This document shows positions 49,259 to 58,824 of a stretch of DNA of 64,000 nucleotides, one piece after another; position 1 is the first letter of the stretch; every line of letters starts with the position of its first letter. Both the position numbers and the translations under genes were made by a program. The notes beneath the pieces were generated by a model. The model saw only the letters and a list, made by a program, of their open reading frames with translations, had not been told where the DNA came from and made no database searches. Source of the stretch: Aminobacter niigataensis (GTDB lineage Bacteria; Pseudomonadota; Alphaproteobacteria; Rhizobiales; Rhizobiaceae); contig NZ_JACHOT010000001.1 of NCBI RefSeq assembly GCF_014200015.1, positions 620,001-684,000 on the forward strand, written 5' to 3'.

Positions 49259-52099
49259 ATGAAATCAGAACCGCATGTAGCGCTTTCGGAGCCCGTCTCC
49301 GATGAGGTCCGCAAGACCACATGCTACATGTGCGCCTGCCGCTGCGGCATCGACGTCCATCTCAAGGACGGCAAGGTCCGCTACATCGAAGGCAACCGCG
49401 ACCATCCGGTCAATCGCGGCGTGCTCTGCGCCAAGGGCTCGGCCGGAATCATGCAGCACTACGCGCCGGCGCGGCTGCGCGCACCGCTGCTCAGGACCGG
49501 GCCGCGCGGCTCGGGTCAGTTCAAGGAAATCTCCTGGGACGAGGCCCTGGCTCTGGCCACCGACTGGCTGGACGGCGTCCGGCAGGACGATCCGAAGAAG
49601 CTCGCCTTCTTTACCGGGCGCGACCAGTCGCAGTCGCTGACCGGGTTCTGGGCGCAGCAGTTCGGCACGCCGAATTATGCCGCCCATGGCGGATTCTGCT
49701 CGGTCAACATGGCGGCGGCCGGCATCATGACCATTGGCGGGGCGTTTTGGGAATTCGGTGCGCCCGACTGGGACCGGACCAAGCTCTTCGTCATGTTCGG
49801 TGTCGCCGAGGACCACGATTCCAATCCGATCAAGATCGGCATCTCGAAGCTCAAGAAGCGCGGCGCGCGTTTCGTCTCGGTCAATCCGGTGCGAACCGGC
49901 TATTCCGCCGTCGCCGACAACTGGATCGGTATCCGGCCCGGCACCGATGGCCTGCTGATCCTTGCGGTGGTGCACGAACTGCTCAAGGCGCGGAAGATCG
50001 ATGTCGACTACATCGTGCGTTATTCCAACGCGACCTGGCTGGTACTCGACGCGCCGGGAACCGCCGAACACGGGCTTTTCGTCCGCGACGACAACGGCAA
50101 GCCGCAGGTCTTCGAAACGGTGACCGAGCACGTCGTGCCACTGGGCACCAGGGGCGCGCGGGCGGCCTTGTCGGGCCGGGTAGAGCTACCGGATGGCCGC
50201 TTCGCCGTGCCGTCATTCCAGCTCCTCGCCGAAAAATACCTCGATCCACAATATGCGCCGGAAGCGGTCGCCAAGGAGACCGGCATTGCTGCCGATGTCA
50301 TCCGCGGACTGGCGGCCGAGATCGCGCGCGTCGCCTTCGATGAGGCGATCAGCATCGACCAGCCCTGGACCGACATGAATGACGAGCGCCACGAGGCGTT
50401 TGTCGGCCGGCCGGTGTCGTTCCATGCCATGCGCGGGCTTTCGGCCCACTCCAATGGCTTCCAGACGGCGCGCGCGCTGCACATGCTGCAGGTGCTGATC
50501 GGCGCCGTCGACTGCCCGGGCGCATTCCGTTTCGAGCCGCCTTATCCCAAGCCGATCGAAGCGCATCCGACGCCGCACGGCAAGGCCGAGCATTTCGGCT
50601 CCAACAAGCCGCTTTCGGGCCCGCATCTCGGCTTTCCCCGGGGGCCGGAAGATCTGTTGCTCGACGCCGAAGGCAAGCCGATGCGCATCGACAAGGCGTT
50701 TTCATGGGACGCGCCGATCTCGGCTCACGGGCTGATGCACATGGTGATCGCCAATGCGCATGCCGGCGATCCGTACCCGATCGACCTGATGTTCCTCTAC
50801 ATGGCCAACATGGCCTGGAACTCGTCGATGAACACGGCCGGCGTCATCAAGATGCTCGAGGACAAGGATCCTGATACCGGCGAGTACCGCATCCCGAAGA
50901 TCATCTATTCGGATGCCTATTCCTCCGAGATGGTGGCTTACGCCGACCTCGTGCTGCCCGACACGACCTATCTCGAACGACATGACTGCATTTCGCTGCT
51001 CGACCGGCCGATTTCCGAACCGGATGCCGTGCAGGACGCGATCCGCTGGCCGGTGGTCGAGCCAGATCGCGACGTGCGCGGTTTCCAGTCGGTGCTGATC
51101 GACCTCGGCGCGCGGCTCAGGCTGCCCGGCTTCGTCGATAGCCGCGGCAAGGCGCTCTACAAAGACTACGCCGACTATATCGTGCGCCACGAGCGGCGGC
51201 CTGGCATAGGCCCGCTGGCGGGCTTCCGCGGCAGCAATGGCGACCGCACCGGGCGAGGGGCGATCAATCCGGAGCAGCTCAATCGCTATATCGAGAACGG
51301 CTCGTTCTTCTCAGTGCACATCCCGCTCGAAGCCCAGTTCTTCAAGCATGCCAACAAGGCCTACCAGGATTTCGCCGTCCGTATGGGCTTCTTCGACGAG
51401 CCGAAGCCGGTAACCTTCCAGCTCTACCAGGAAACGCTGCAGAAATTCCGGCTCTCGGCAGAGTGCCTGCGCGAGCCGGTGGCACCTGAGACGCATCGCG
51501 AACGCATCCTCGCCACCTTCGATCCGTTGCCGGTGTGGTACCGGCCGTTCGAGGAGGCCGCCGTCAGCCGCGAGGAGTATCCCTACCACGCCATTACCCA
51601 GCGTCCGGCGGCGATGTATCATTCCTGGGGCTCGATGAACGCCTGGCTGCGCCAGATTCATACGAAAAACCCGCTCTACGTGCCGGGTTCAATCTGCGAC
51701 GAGATCGGGCTGGTCGACGGCGACTGGGTCTGGGTGATTTCGCATCACGGCCGCATCAAGGTCGAGATAGCGCGGATGGAGGCGGTCAACTCAAGTACGA
51801 TCTGGACCTGGAATGCCATCGGCAAGCGGGAAGGCGCATGGGCCCTCGACAAGGACGCGCCGGAAGCCAAAAAAGGCTTCCTGATGAACCACTTGATCCA
51901 TGAACTTCTACCGCCGAAGGGCGACGGAATGCGCTGGTCGAACTCCGATCCGATCACCGGCCAGGCGGCTTGGTACGACCTCAGGGTTCGGATCGAGAAG
52001 GCCGAGCGAGCCGAGGTCAGCGAACCGCATTTTGGTGCGGTAGCACCGGAGCGCGCGCAAGCGGAAGAACTCCGCTACGGCCAGGAGTGGGCGAAATGA
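49259..52099 (+). CDS. soeA: Molybdopterin oxidoreductase, SoeA-type sulfite dehydrogenase subunit
   Basis: A 946-residue DMSO-reductase-family enzyme. The N-terminal 4Fe-4S cluster is bound by C22, C25, C29 and C57 (CYMCACRCG ... GVLCAKG). C147 in AHGGFCSVNM is the likely molybdenum ligand, as in polysulfide/thiosulfate reductases. No Tat signal is present, so it faces the cytoplasm, as SoeA does. It should oxidise sulfite to sulfate with electrons going to quinone through SoeB and SoeC. GGGAG precedes the ATG, next to CTAGG-N7-CCTAG. The stop overlaps the soeB start as ATGA. Confidence 0.82.
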   Translation: MKSEPHVALSEPVSDEVRKTTCYMCACRCGIDVHLKDGKVRYIEGNRDHPVNRGVLCAKGSAGIMQHYAPARLRAPLLRTGPRGSGQFKEISWDEALALATDWLDGVRQDDPKKLAFFTGRDQSQSLTGFWAQQFGTPNYAAHGGFCSVNMAAAGIMTIGGAFWEFGAPDWDRTKLFVMFGVAEDHDSNPIKIGISKLKKRGARFVSVNPVRTGYSAVADNWIGIRPGTDGLLILAVVHELLKARKIDVDYIVRYSNATWLVLDAPGTAEHGLFVRDDNGKPQVFETVTEHVVPLGTRGARAALSGRVELPDGRFAVPSFQLLAEKYLDPQYAPEAVAKETGIAADVIRGLAAEIARVAFDEAISIDQPWTDMNDERHEAFVGRPVSFHAMRGLSAHSNGFQTARALHMLQVLIGAVDCPGAFRFEPPYPKPIEAHPTPHGKAEHFGSNKPLSGPHLGFPRGPEDLLLDAEGKPMRIDKAFSWDAPISAHGLMHMVIANAHAGDPYPIDLMFLYMANMAWNSSMNTAGVIKMLEDKDPDTGEYRIPKIIYSDAYSSEMVAYADLVLPDTTYLERHDCISLLDRPISEPDAVQDAIRWPVVEPDRDVRGFQSVLIDLGARLRLPGFVDSRGKALYKDYADYIVRHERRPGIGPLAGFRGSNGDRTGRGAINPEQLNRYIENGSFFSVHIPLEAQFFKHANKAYQDFAVRMGFFDEPKPVTFQLYQETLQKFRLSAECLREPVAPETHRERILATFDPLPVWYRPFEEAAVSREEYPYHAITQRPAAMYHSWGSMNAWLRQIHTKNPLYVPGSICDEIGLVDGDWVWVISHHGRIKVEIARMEAVNSSTIWTWNAIGKREGAWALDKDAPEAKKGFLMNHLIHELLPPKGDGMRWSNSDPITGQAAWYDLRVRIEKAERAEVSEPHFGAVAPERAQAEELRYGQEWAK

Positions 52100-52863
52100 C
52101 CCTGCTGCCGTCGTCGCCAACGCCTAGGAAACTCGGGCTCGTCATCGACCTCGATGTCTGTGTCGGCTGCCATGCCTGCGTCATCAGCTGCAAGGAATGG
52201 AATACCGGCGGCTATGGCGCCGCATTGTCGGATCAGGACCCCTATGGTGCTGATGTCTCCGGTACCTTCCTCAACCGCATCCACACCTTCGAGGTCCTGC
52301 CGGAGGGCGGGCAGGTGATCGGCGAGGCGGGCGAAGCGCGCATCGTGCATTTCCCAAAATCCTGCCTGCACTGCGAGGACGCGCCTTGCGTCACCGTGTG
52401 CCCGACGGGCGCCTCCTACAAGCGCGCCGAAGACGGCATCGTTCTGGTCGACGAGAGCAAATGCATCGGCTGTGGGCTGTGTGCCTGGTCCTGCGCCTAT
52501 GGCGCGCGCGAAATGGACCTCGCCGCAGGGGTGATGAAGAAGTGCACGCTGTGCGTCGACCGCGTCTACAACGAGACGCTGAAGGAGGTCGACCGCATTC
52601 CGTCCTGCGTGCGTACATGCCCGGCCAATGCCCGGCACTACGGCGATCTCGGCGATCCGGGCTCGGATGTCTCCCGCATGGTGGCCGAACGCGGCGGCTA
52701 CGACCTGATGCCGGAACAGGGGACACGCCCGACCAACAAATATCTGCCGCCGCGTGCGCGCAAGCCACTCGCCGCAAGTGCCGGTTCGGCGGTGCTCGCT
52801 GAAAACACCGACGGCGCCAAGGGTTTTTTTGCCTGGCTCGACGGCATGCTGGACCGAATCTGA
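52096..52863 (+). CDS. soeB: Iron-sulfur subunit, SoeB type
   Basis: A 255-residue electron-transfer subunit with four cysteine groups for 4Fe-4S clusters: CVGCHACVISCKEW, CLHCEDAPCVTVCP, CIGCGLCAWSCAYG, and CTLC with CVRTCP. It carries electrons from the molybdenum subunit to the membrane anchor. No signal peptide. Overlaps soeA by ATGA; the anchor gene begins 3 bases after its stop. Confidence 0.85.
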   Translation: MTLLPSSPTPRKLGLVIDLDVCVGCHACVISCKEWNTGGYGAALSDQDPYGADVSGTFLNRIHTFEVLPEGGQVIGEAGEARIVHFPKSCLHCEDAPCVTVCPTGASYKRAEDGIVLVDESKCIGCGLCAWSCAYGAREMDLAAGVMKKCTLCVDRVYNETLKEVDRIPSCVRTCPANARHYGDLGDPGSDVSRMVAERGGYDLMPEQGTRPTNKYLPPRARKPLAASAGSAVLAENTDGAKGFFAWLDGMLDRI

Positions 52864-52866
52864 AAC

Positions 52867-53787
52867 ATGCATCCCGCACCTTCCATCATCCTGTTCACGA
52901 CGCTTTCCGGGCTCGGCTACGGCCTGGCGGCGGTGCTGGGTCTCGGCCTGCTCGACGCTTCAACCTTGTCGGTGAAAATTGCGCATCTGGCTGCGCCGGT
53001 GATGATTGCCGGCGGGCTGCTGTCGTCGACTTTGCACCTCGGCAACCCGCAGCGCGCCTGGCGGGCGCTGTCGCAATGGCGGTCAAGCTGGCTGTCGCGC
53101 GAAGGCGTGATGGCAATACTGACCTTCGTGCCACTGATGATTTCCGCCTGGTTTTCGGTAATCGAGGGGCGGTACCTTCCGGCTGCCGGTCTGATCGGCA
53201 CGGCCATGTGTGGCATCACGGTCTTTTGCACAGCGATGATCTATGCCTCGCTGCGCTCGCTCCAGGCCTGGAACACCGGGTTTACGCCACTTTGCTACCT
53301 GTTGTTCGCCGCCGCAGGCGGCTTCCTGCTTGCAGCCGTCGCCGGGTACTCATCCGGCACGGGCGGCACGGTTTGCGCCGCAATCGCGGCTCTGTTTGTC
53401 GTGGCGGCGTGGATTGCCAAGCACCAATGGTGGACACGCTTGCGGACACTCGTGCCCCTGTCGACGCCCGAGAGTGCCACCGGGCTCGGCAATATCGGCC
53501 ACGTTCGGCTGTTCGAGCGGCCGCACATCAACGATAACTACCTGACCCGTGAGATGGGCTTCAAGGTCGCCCGCAAGCACGCACTGAAGCTGTCGAAGAT
53601 TGCGGTGATTGCCGGCGGCGCCGTGCCAGTGTTGCTGCTGGTGGTCGCGATGCTCTCAGGCGTGGGCGCCGTGACCATCGTCGCATCGGTACTTGCCGTT
53701 GGGTTCTATGCGCTTGGCCTGGTCGTTGAACGCTGGCTTTTCTTCGCCGAGGCTCGTCACGCCGTCATGAACTATTACGGCGGGTAG
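52867..53787 (+). CDS. soeC: Membrane anchor subunit, SoeC/DmsC type
   Basis: A 306-residue inner-membrane protein with about eight segments, of the DmsC anchor family (HLGNPQRAWRALSQWRSSWL near residue 58). It would pass electrons to the quinone pool. It is the third gene of a tight operon with soeA and soeB and is convergent with the lipid A acyltransferase gene. Confidence 0.83.
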   Translation: MHPAPSIILFTTLSGLGYGLAAVLGLGLLDASTLSVKIAHLAAPVMIAGGLLSSTLHLGNPQRAWRALSQWRSSWLSREGVMAILTFVPLMISAWFSVIEGRYLPAAGLIGTAMCGITVFCTAMIYASLRSLQAWNTGFTPLCYLLFAAAGGFLLAAVAGYSSGTGGTVCAAIAALFVVAAWIAKHQWWTRLRTLVPLSTPESATGLGNIGHVRLFERPHINDNYLTREMGFKVARKHALKLSKIAVIAGGAVPVLLLVVAMLSGVGAVTIVASVLAVGFYALGLVVERWLFFAEARHAVMNYYGG

Positions 53788-53801
53788 CGCGTCGGCGAGG
53801 C

Positions 53802-54809
53802 TCAGGAATCGGCAGCCAGCTTGTCGGTCTTGTTGGCCTTCCGGCGCTTTCCCTTGGAAAGCGTCCAGCGCTTGTGGAACCACATCCACTGCCCCGGATC
53901 CTCGCGAATCCAGCGTTCGACGGCATCGTTGAGCATCTGGGTGGTCGCTTGGACGTCGACCGCGCCGTCGGCGCGGCGCGGCAGCGTCAGCTTTTCCTCG
54001 ACGGACAGGCGGTAGCGGTTGCCTGGAAGCCGGACGCAATGGGCGGGATAGACGTCGCACTCATAGTGGCGCGCCAGCATGGCGAGCACCGGATTGGTTT
54101 CGCATTCGCGACCAAAGAAGGTCGTCCGCAGGCCGCGGTTGAATTTCTGGTCGACAAGAACCCCAACGTTGCCGCCGCGGTCGAGGATGCCTGCCAGTGC
54201 AAATGATGCGCCGCGCTGCGAGGCCAGCAGGTCGCCCATGTTCGACGTGCGCGTCGAGAGGATGTACTCGGCGAGATAGGGATTGTTCGGAGGCCTGAAC
54301 AGCGCCGTGATCTTCATGCCGAAGGTCGCGGCGGCAATCGGCAAGAGCTCGAAATTGCCGAGATGTGCGGTGAAGAGGATATGCGGCTTTTCCTCGCCGG
54401 CGATCTCGGCGAAATGCTCGTCGCCCGCCACTTCGATGCGGCCGGGCGTGCTTGCCTTGGGATCGAAATCGAAGATTTGCTCGAGGAAGATGTACTCCGC
54501 GCCTAGCCGGCCCATATTGCCCCACATGTCGAGGGCGATGGCTTCGATCTCGGCTTCGCTCTTTTCCGGGTAGGCATTGCGCAGGTTGGAGAGGGCAACC
54601 CGATGGCGGCCGAACCACGGGCCGACGGTACGTGCCGCGCGGTCGGCGAAGTTCAGCGCCTTGTCGACCGGAAAGAGGCGAAGCAGCTTGAGCACCACGA
54701 GAGCCACCTGTGCGACCAGCCAGTAGTTCAGCATGCGCAGCCGCCCCATGATCCGAACGACCGTGGGGTTGGGTATCTTGCTGGCCTTCTTGCGGGGCAA
54801 CTCCGGCAA
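53802..54809 (-). CDS. lpxXL: Lipid A very-long-chain acyltransferase LpxXL
   Basis: A 335-residue LpxL/HtrB-family acyltransferase. The catalytic H-x4-E motif is AHLGNFE near residue 152. An N-terminal hydrophobic segment (about 30-45) anchors it to the inner membrane. In rhizobia LpxXL transfers the 27-hydroxyoctacosanoyl chain from AcpXL to lipid A. It is the last gene of the acpXL locus. The start is uncertain: TTG at 54809, just after the upstream stop, or ATG at 54749. Confidence 0.83.
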   Translation of the reverse strand: MPELPRKKASKIPNPTVVRIMGRLRMLNYWLVAQVALVVLKLLRLFPVDKALNFADRAARTVGPWFGRHRVALSNLRNAYPEKSEAEIEAIALDMWGNMGRLGAEYIFLEQIFDFDPKASTPGRIEVAGDEHFAEIAGEEKPHILFTAHLGNFELLPIAAATFGMKITALFRPPNNPYLAEYILSTRTSNMGDLLASQRGASFALAGILDRGGNVGVLVDQKFNRGLRTTFFGRECETNPVLAMLARHYECDVYPAHCVRLPGNRYRLSVEEKLTLPRRADGAVDVQATTQMLNDAVERWIREDPGQWMWFHKRWTLSKGKRRKANKTDKLAADS

Positions 54810-54813
54810 ACCC

Positions 54814-55842
54814 TCAGTCGATACGGAGGATGATCTTGCCGAACACGTCACGACCTTCCATCCGCTTCAGTGCGGTGTCGATGGAGGTGAAGTCCACCTC
54901 GGTGTCGATGATCGGCTTGACGAGACCGGCGGCCATCTTCTGCATGGCGTCGGCCATGTTTTCCATGCGGCAGCCGAAGGAGCCGAGGATCTTCAGCTGC
55001 TGCTGGAACAGCATCATCAGGTTCATGTCGGTGGAAACGCCTGATGTCGAGCCGCAAGTCACGAGGCGGCCGCCACGCTTCAGGCTGAACATAGAGCCAG
55101 CCCAGGTGTCCTTGCCGACGTGCTCGAAGACGACGTCGACGCCCTTCTTCCTGGTCAGCTTGCGCACCACGCCTTCGAAACGGTCTTCGCGGTAGTTTAT
55201 GACATGATCGGCGCCGAGAGCCTTGGCCTTCTCGATCTTGTCGTTCGAGCCGACAGTGGTGATGACGGTGCAGCCCATCTTCTTGGCTAGCTGGATCGCT
55301 GCCGAGCCGATGCCCGAACCGCCGGCGTGGATCAGGATCGTCTCGCCCGGTTCAAGCTTGGCGTTGTCGAACAGCATGTGCTCGACGGTACCAAAGGTGA
55401 CCGGGGCGACTGCAGCACCAATGGCGTCGACGCCGGGAGGGGCGGGGACGAGCAGTCGTGCCGGCAGGTTGATTTTTTCCTGGGCAAAGCCGTCGAGGTG
55501 GAAGCCGTGCACGCCCGAGACGTGCTCGCAGAGATTGTCACGACCCTCGCGGCACGGGCGGCACAGGCCACAGGTGCGGGCACCGTAGATCGAGACCAAC
55601 TGACCGGGTTTGAGACCGGTGACGCCGGGGCCGACCTCATCGACCTCGCCCGAGGCTTCGGCGCCGATGACCAGCGGCATCTTGCGCTTGGCAAAGGCCA
55701 TGCCGCGCCAGCCCCATACGTCGATGTGGTTGAGCGCCACGGCCTTGATGCGGAGCGTGACTTCGCCGAGGCCGGGTGGCGGCGGCGGAGCGATGTCCAC
55801 CTGCTCGAGCCGGCGGTCCTCGACGAGCTGCAATGCGCGCAT
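54814..55842 (-). CDS. adh2XL: Zinc-binding alcohol dehydrogenase of the VLCFA locus
   Basis: A 342-residue medium-chain dehydrogenase/reductase. The structural zinc site is CGLCRPCREGRDNLC (about 96-110), and the coenzyme motif HAGGSGIGSAAIQLAKKMG lies near 171. In rhizobia the gene at this position (adh2XL) takes part in forming the very-long-chain fatty acid. It is 42 bases after fabF1XL and close to lpxXL. Confidence 0.83.
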   Translation of the reverse strand: MRALQLVEDRRLEQVDIAPPPPPGLGEVTLRIKAVALNHIDVWGWRGMAFAKRKMPLVIGAEASGEVDEVGPGVTGLKPGQLVSIYGARTCGLCRPCREGRDNLCEHVSGVHGFHLDGFAQEKINLPARLLVPAPPGVDAIGAAVAPVTFGTVEHMLFDNAKLEPGETILIHAGGSGIGSAAIQLAKKMGCTVITTVGSNDKIEKAKALGADHVINYREDRFEGVVRKLTRKKGVDVVFEHVGKDTWAGSMFSLKRGGRLVTCGSTSGVSTDMNLMMLFQQQLKILGSFGCRMENMADAMQKMAAGLVKPIIDTEVDFTSIDTALKRMEGRDVFGKIILRID

Positions 55843-55884
55843 GATGTCGCTAAATCCTTGTCTCTGGAACGTTGAGACGGTCGC

Positions 55885-57156
55885 TTAGACCGGTTCCCGC
55901 GCCATGACAAGGCAGGTGTTCTGGCCGCCGAAGCCGAAGGAGTTGGAAAGCACGGTGCGAACTTCGGCCTTCCGCTTCACATTCGGCACCACGTCGAGCT
56001 CGATCGAAGGATCGGGATTGTCGTAGTTGATGGTCGGTGGAATGACGCCCTCGCGCATGGTCATCAGCGAGAATGCCGCTTCGATGGCCCCTGCTGCCGA
56101 CAGCGTGTGACCGATCATCGACTTGTTGGAAGAGACGGGAATCTTGCGGATGCGTTCGCCGAACACAGTCGACAGCGACAGGTGTTCCATCTTGTCGTTT
56201 TCAGGCGTCGACGTGCCATGGGCGTTGACGTAGTCGATCTCGTCTTCGCGGAGGCCTGCGTCGGCGAGGGCGGCCTTGACCGCGCCGATGGCGGGCGAAC
56301 CGTCCGGCTTGGAGCGGGTACGGTGGAAGTCGTCCGACTTTTCGCCGCAGCCGCGCAGGATGCCGAGGACTTCCGCTCCGCGGGCGAGCGCGCTTTCGAG
56401 CGATTCCAGCACCAGCGCTGCGGAGCCTTCCGCCAGCACGAAGCCGTCGCGGTCCTTGGAGAATGGCTTGGAGGCCTTTGCCGGCACCGCGTTGTTGGTT
56501 GAAAGCGCCGAAAGCAGCGAAAAGCGGATCAGCGCCTCGGCGGTAGCTGAGCCGTCGGCGCCGATTGACAGCGCGCGGTCGCATTCGCCGCGGCGGATGG
56601 CCTCGACGCCAAGCTGGATCGCGGTGGCACCCGACGCGCAGGCGGTCGAGAGCGTGATCGGCAGGCCACGCGTGCCGAACAGGTCGGCAAGACGGTCGGC
56701 GATGGAGCCGAACTGCGCCGTTTCGAACATGTCGAGCGAGTTCTGGCTGCGCGCCACCTTAAGCAGGCGCTCGTAGCCGGAGCCTTCCTTGTCGCCGGCA
56801 TAGAGCGCGAGGCGGTCGGCCCAGTCGAGCTCGACCGGCGGCGAGGCAAGGAACAGCGGGCCATCGAAATCCCCGGTGTCCAGCCCAGCCTCGGCCACGG
56901 CTTCCTTGGCGGCCGTCTCCGCCAGTTCGTATGTGAGGGCGCTGGAACCCTTGGTGCTCGACGGCAGGAAATCGATCATGCCCGAAATTTGGGTGTTGAG
57001 GAGAGCGACCGGGAAGCGGGTGATCGGGTGAATGCCCGACTTGCCCGATGTCAGCGCCGCCCAGTTTTCGGCCTTGCCGACGCCAAGCGAGGTGACGACA
57101 CCGATGCCGGTGACGGCGACGACGGGTCTGCCGAGATGATCCTTCAGATTGGCCAT
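55885..57156 (-). CDS. fabF1XL: 3-oxoacyl-ACP synthase FabF1XL
   Basis: A 423-residue condensing enzyme with the full Cys-His-His triad: nucleophile C173 in STACASGATAI, His in NAHGTSTPENDK, and His in SMIGHTLSAAGAIEA. It should elongate acyl-AcpXL with malonyl units. The ATG at 57156 has AGGA six bases upstream; a GTG five codons earlier is in frame. It follows fabF2XL by 18 bases and is probably its heterodimer partner. Confidence 0.88.
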   Translation of the reverse strand: MANLKDHLGRPVVAVTGIGVVTSLGVGKAENWAALTSGKSGIHPITRFPVALLNTQISGMIDFLPSSTKGSSALTYELAETAAKEAVAEAGLDTGDFDGPLFLASPPVELDWADRLALYAGDKEGSGYERLLKVARSQNSLDMFETAQFGSIADRLADLFGTRGLPITLSTACASGATAIQLGVEAIRRGECDRALSIGADGSATAEALIRFSLLSALSTNNAVPAKASKPFSKDRDGFVLAEGSAALVLESLESALARGAEVLGILRGCGEKSDDFHRTRSKPDGSPAIGAVKAALADAGLREDEIDYVNAHGTSTPENDKMEHLSLSTVFGERIRKIPVSSNKSMIGHTLSAAGAIEAAFSLMTMREGVIPPTINYDNPDPSIELDVVPNVKRKAEVRTVLSNSFGFGGQNTCLVMAREPV

Positions 57157-57174
57157 GTTTTGTCCTGACACCCT

Positions 57175-58362
57175 TCAGCGCGGCGCGGAAACGAGCGCCA
57201 TGCCTTCGAATTGGTGATAGCCGACCGCAGTTGCCAGCACTGATGCGGGCTTTCCGGCGAATGCCTTCTCGCCGGCCTCGAAGGCCGGATAGCCGGCGCC
57301 GCGGCTGACGGCGAGCGCGGCAAGCGCCACCGCGAACGGGAACTGCGCTTCCTTCATGTGTCCGGTGAGCGACGAAAGGGCGCGGGCTGCAATCGCCGGG
57401 TTGGCTTCCAATGCCGCCTTTTCGGCGGCTGTGGCGGCATGCGCGCCCGAGGCGCCAGAAATTGCCAGCAGCTCGCCGCCGGGCAGTTCAGTCCTGGAAA
57501 TCAGCTCAGCAATGCCTGCTTCGAGCCCGCCATTGCGACGCCTGGTACGACCCGAAACGACTGGGCCGAGCTGGGCGTAGATATTCTGGCCGCGGGCTTC
57601 GGCATGTTCGCGCGCTTCCAGCACGAGGAAAGCGCCGCCGGAGCCGGTGACCACGCCGCCACCTTCCGAGCCCTGCCTTTGCCAGACGGGCTTCCAGGGC
57701 CCGCGGTGCAGATAGCGCCCGAGTTCGTAGCCGAGCAGCATGTCGGGGTGCTCGGTCTGGAACGAGCCGCCGACCAGCACATGCGTCGACTGTCCCGACC
57801 GGATGCGGGCCGCTGCGGTCTCGATGGCGGCAACGCCTGCGCCTTCTTCGCCCATGAAAGTGCGGGAAGAGCCCGTGACCTTGTGGACGATCGAGATGTT
57901 GCCGGCGAGCAGATTGGAAAGCTGTGCCAGGAAAAGCGTAGGCCTGAGTTCCGTGGTCAGCTTCTCATTGAGCAGCACGTCGCGGTCGGTGCGGTTTTCG
58001 GATGCCGCCAGCACGCCGGCGTCGACCGCTTCGTCGCGCTCGCCGCCGCCGGCGGCCACAACCATGTCCATGGTCGCGGTGAGGTCATCATTGCCCTTGA
58101 TGCCGGCATCGTCGAGCGCCATGCCCGCCGTATAGGTGCCAAGCCGCTGCCAGGTTTCCATCTGCCGCTGGTCGCCGCGCTTGGCGATCTGCAGGCCCCA
58201 ATCGATCTCGGGCAGGGGATGCACGACATAGGGATGAAAGCGCTCGGCGTCGGTGACCGGTGCCACGCCGGGCGCGGTCATCTTGTCCCAATGGGCATCG
58301 CCGCCTTCTCCGAGCGAGGAGACAAGGCCGATGCCTGATATGACGACGTCGCGGTTGACCAT
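57175..58362 (-). CDS. fabF2XL: 3-oxoacyl-ACP synthase-like protein FabF2XL without active-site Cys
   Basis: A 395-residue thiolase-fold protein homologous to FabF. The region that should hold the nucleophilic Cys reads KVTGSSRTFMGEEGAG (161-176), and the whole protein contains no cysteine, so it cannot act as an ordinary ketosynthase. This recalls the chain-length-factor partner of type II polyketide ketosynthases. It probably pairs with FabF1XL and sets the length of the C28 chain (inference). It starts 17 bases after acpXL, leaving no room for fabZXL. Confidence 0.85.
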   Translation of the reverse strand: MVNRDVVISGIGLVSSLGEGGDAHWDKMTAPGVAPVTDAERFHPYVVHPLPEIDWGLQIAKRGDQRQMETWQRLGTYTAGMALDDAGIKGNDDLTATMDMVVAAGGGERDEAVDAGVLAASENRTDRDVLLNEKLTTELRPTLFLAQLSNLLAGNISIVHKVTGSSRTFMGEEGAGVAAIETAAARIRSGQSTHVLVGGSFQTEHPDMLLGYELGRYLHRGPWKPVWQRQGSEGGGVVTGSGGAFLVLEAREHAEARGQNIYAQLGPVVSGRTRRRNGGLEAGIAELISRTELPGGELLAISGASGAHAATAAEKAALEANPAIAARALSSLTGHMKEAQFPFAVALAALAVSRGAGYPAFEAGEKAFAGKPASVLATAVGYHQFEGMALVSAPR

Positions 58363-58379
58363 GGGTGGCTTCAGCGTGC

Positions 58380-58661
58380 TCAGGCGTTCTTGGCGGCGAC
58401 GAGTGCGTCGATCTTGGCGCAGAGGTTCTTCATGACGAAGTACTCGTCGGTCGAAGCCTTGCCGTCGTTGACTTCCTGCGTCCACTTCTCGAGCGGCACC
58501 TTGATGCCGAATTCCTTGTCGATGGCAAAGACGATGTCGAGGAAGTCGAGGCTGTCGATGCCCAGATCGTCAATGGTGTGGCTCTCGGGCGTGATGGTGT
58601 CGATGTCGATCTCGCTGGTTTCGGCAATGATCTTGGCGACTTTCTCGAATGTCGTGGACAC
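58380..58661 (-). CDS. acpXL: Acyl carrier protein AcpXL
   Basis: A 93-residue acidic carrier protein that holds the very-long-chain fatty acid destined for lipid A. The phosphopantetheine serine is in [13 protein letters not shown]. The start is a GTG at 58661 ([12 protein letters not shown], matching family starts) with AAAGGA seven bases upstream; an ATG at 58688 would add nine residues not seen in relatives. First gene of the VLCFA locus. Confidence 0.93.
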   Translation of the reverse strand: MSTTFEKVAKIIAETSEIDIDTITPESHTIDDLGIDSLDFLDIVFAIDKEFGIKVPLEKWTQEVNDGKASTDEYFVMKNLCAKIDALVAAKNA

Positions 58662-58824
58662 GTTTTTTCCTTTGATGAGGGCGGTCATGAATCCGGGACA
58701 GATTCTGCGCGCATAGTTTTGAGGGGCTGTCTAATCGGTTTTTCCGGGCAGGAAAAGGCCCAATCCTGCGGCTTGGTTGACGCAACCGGCTGGGCAGGTC
58801 GGGGCAAGCAAGGGCAGCGCGCCA

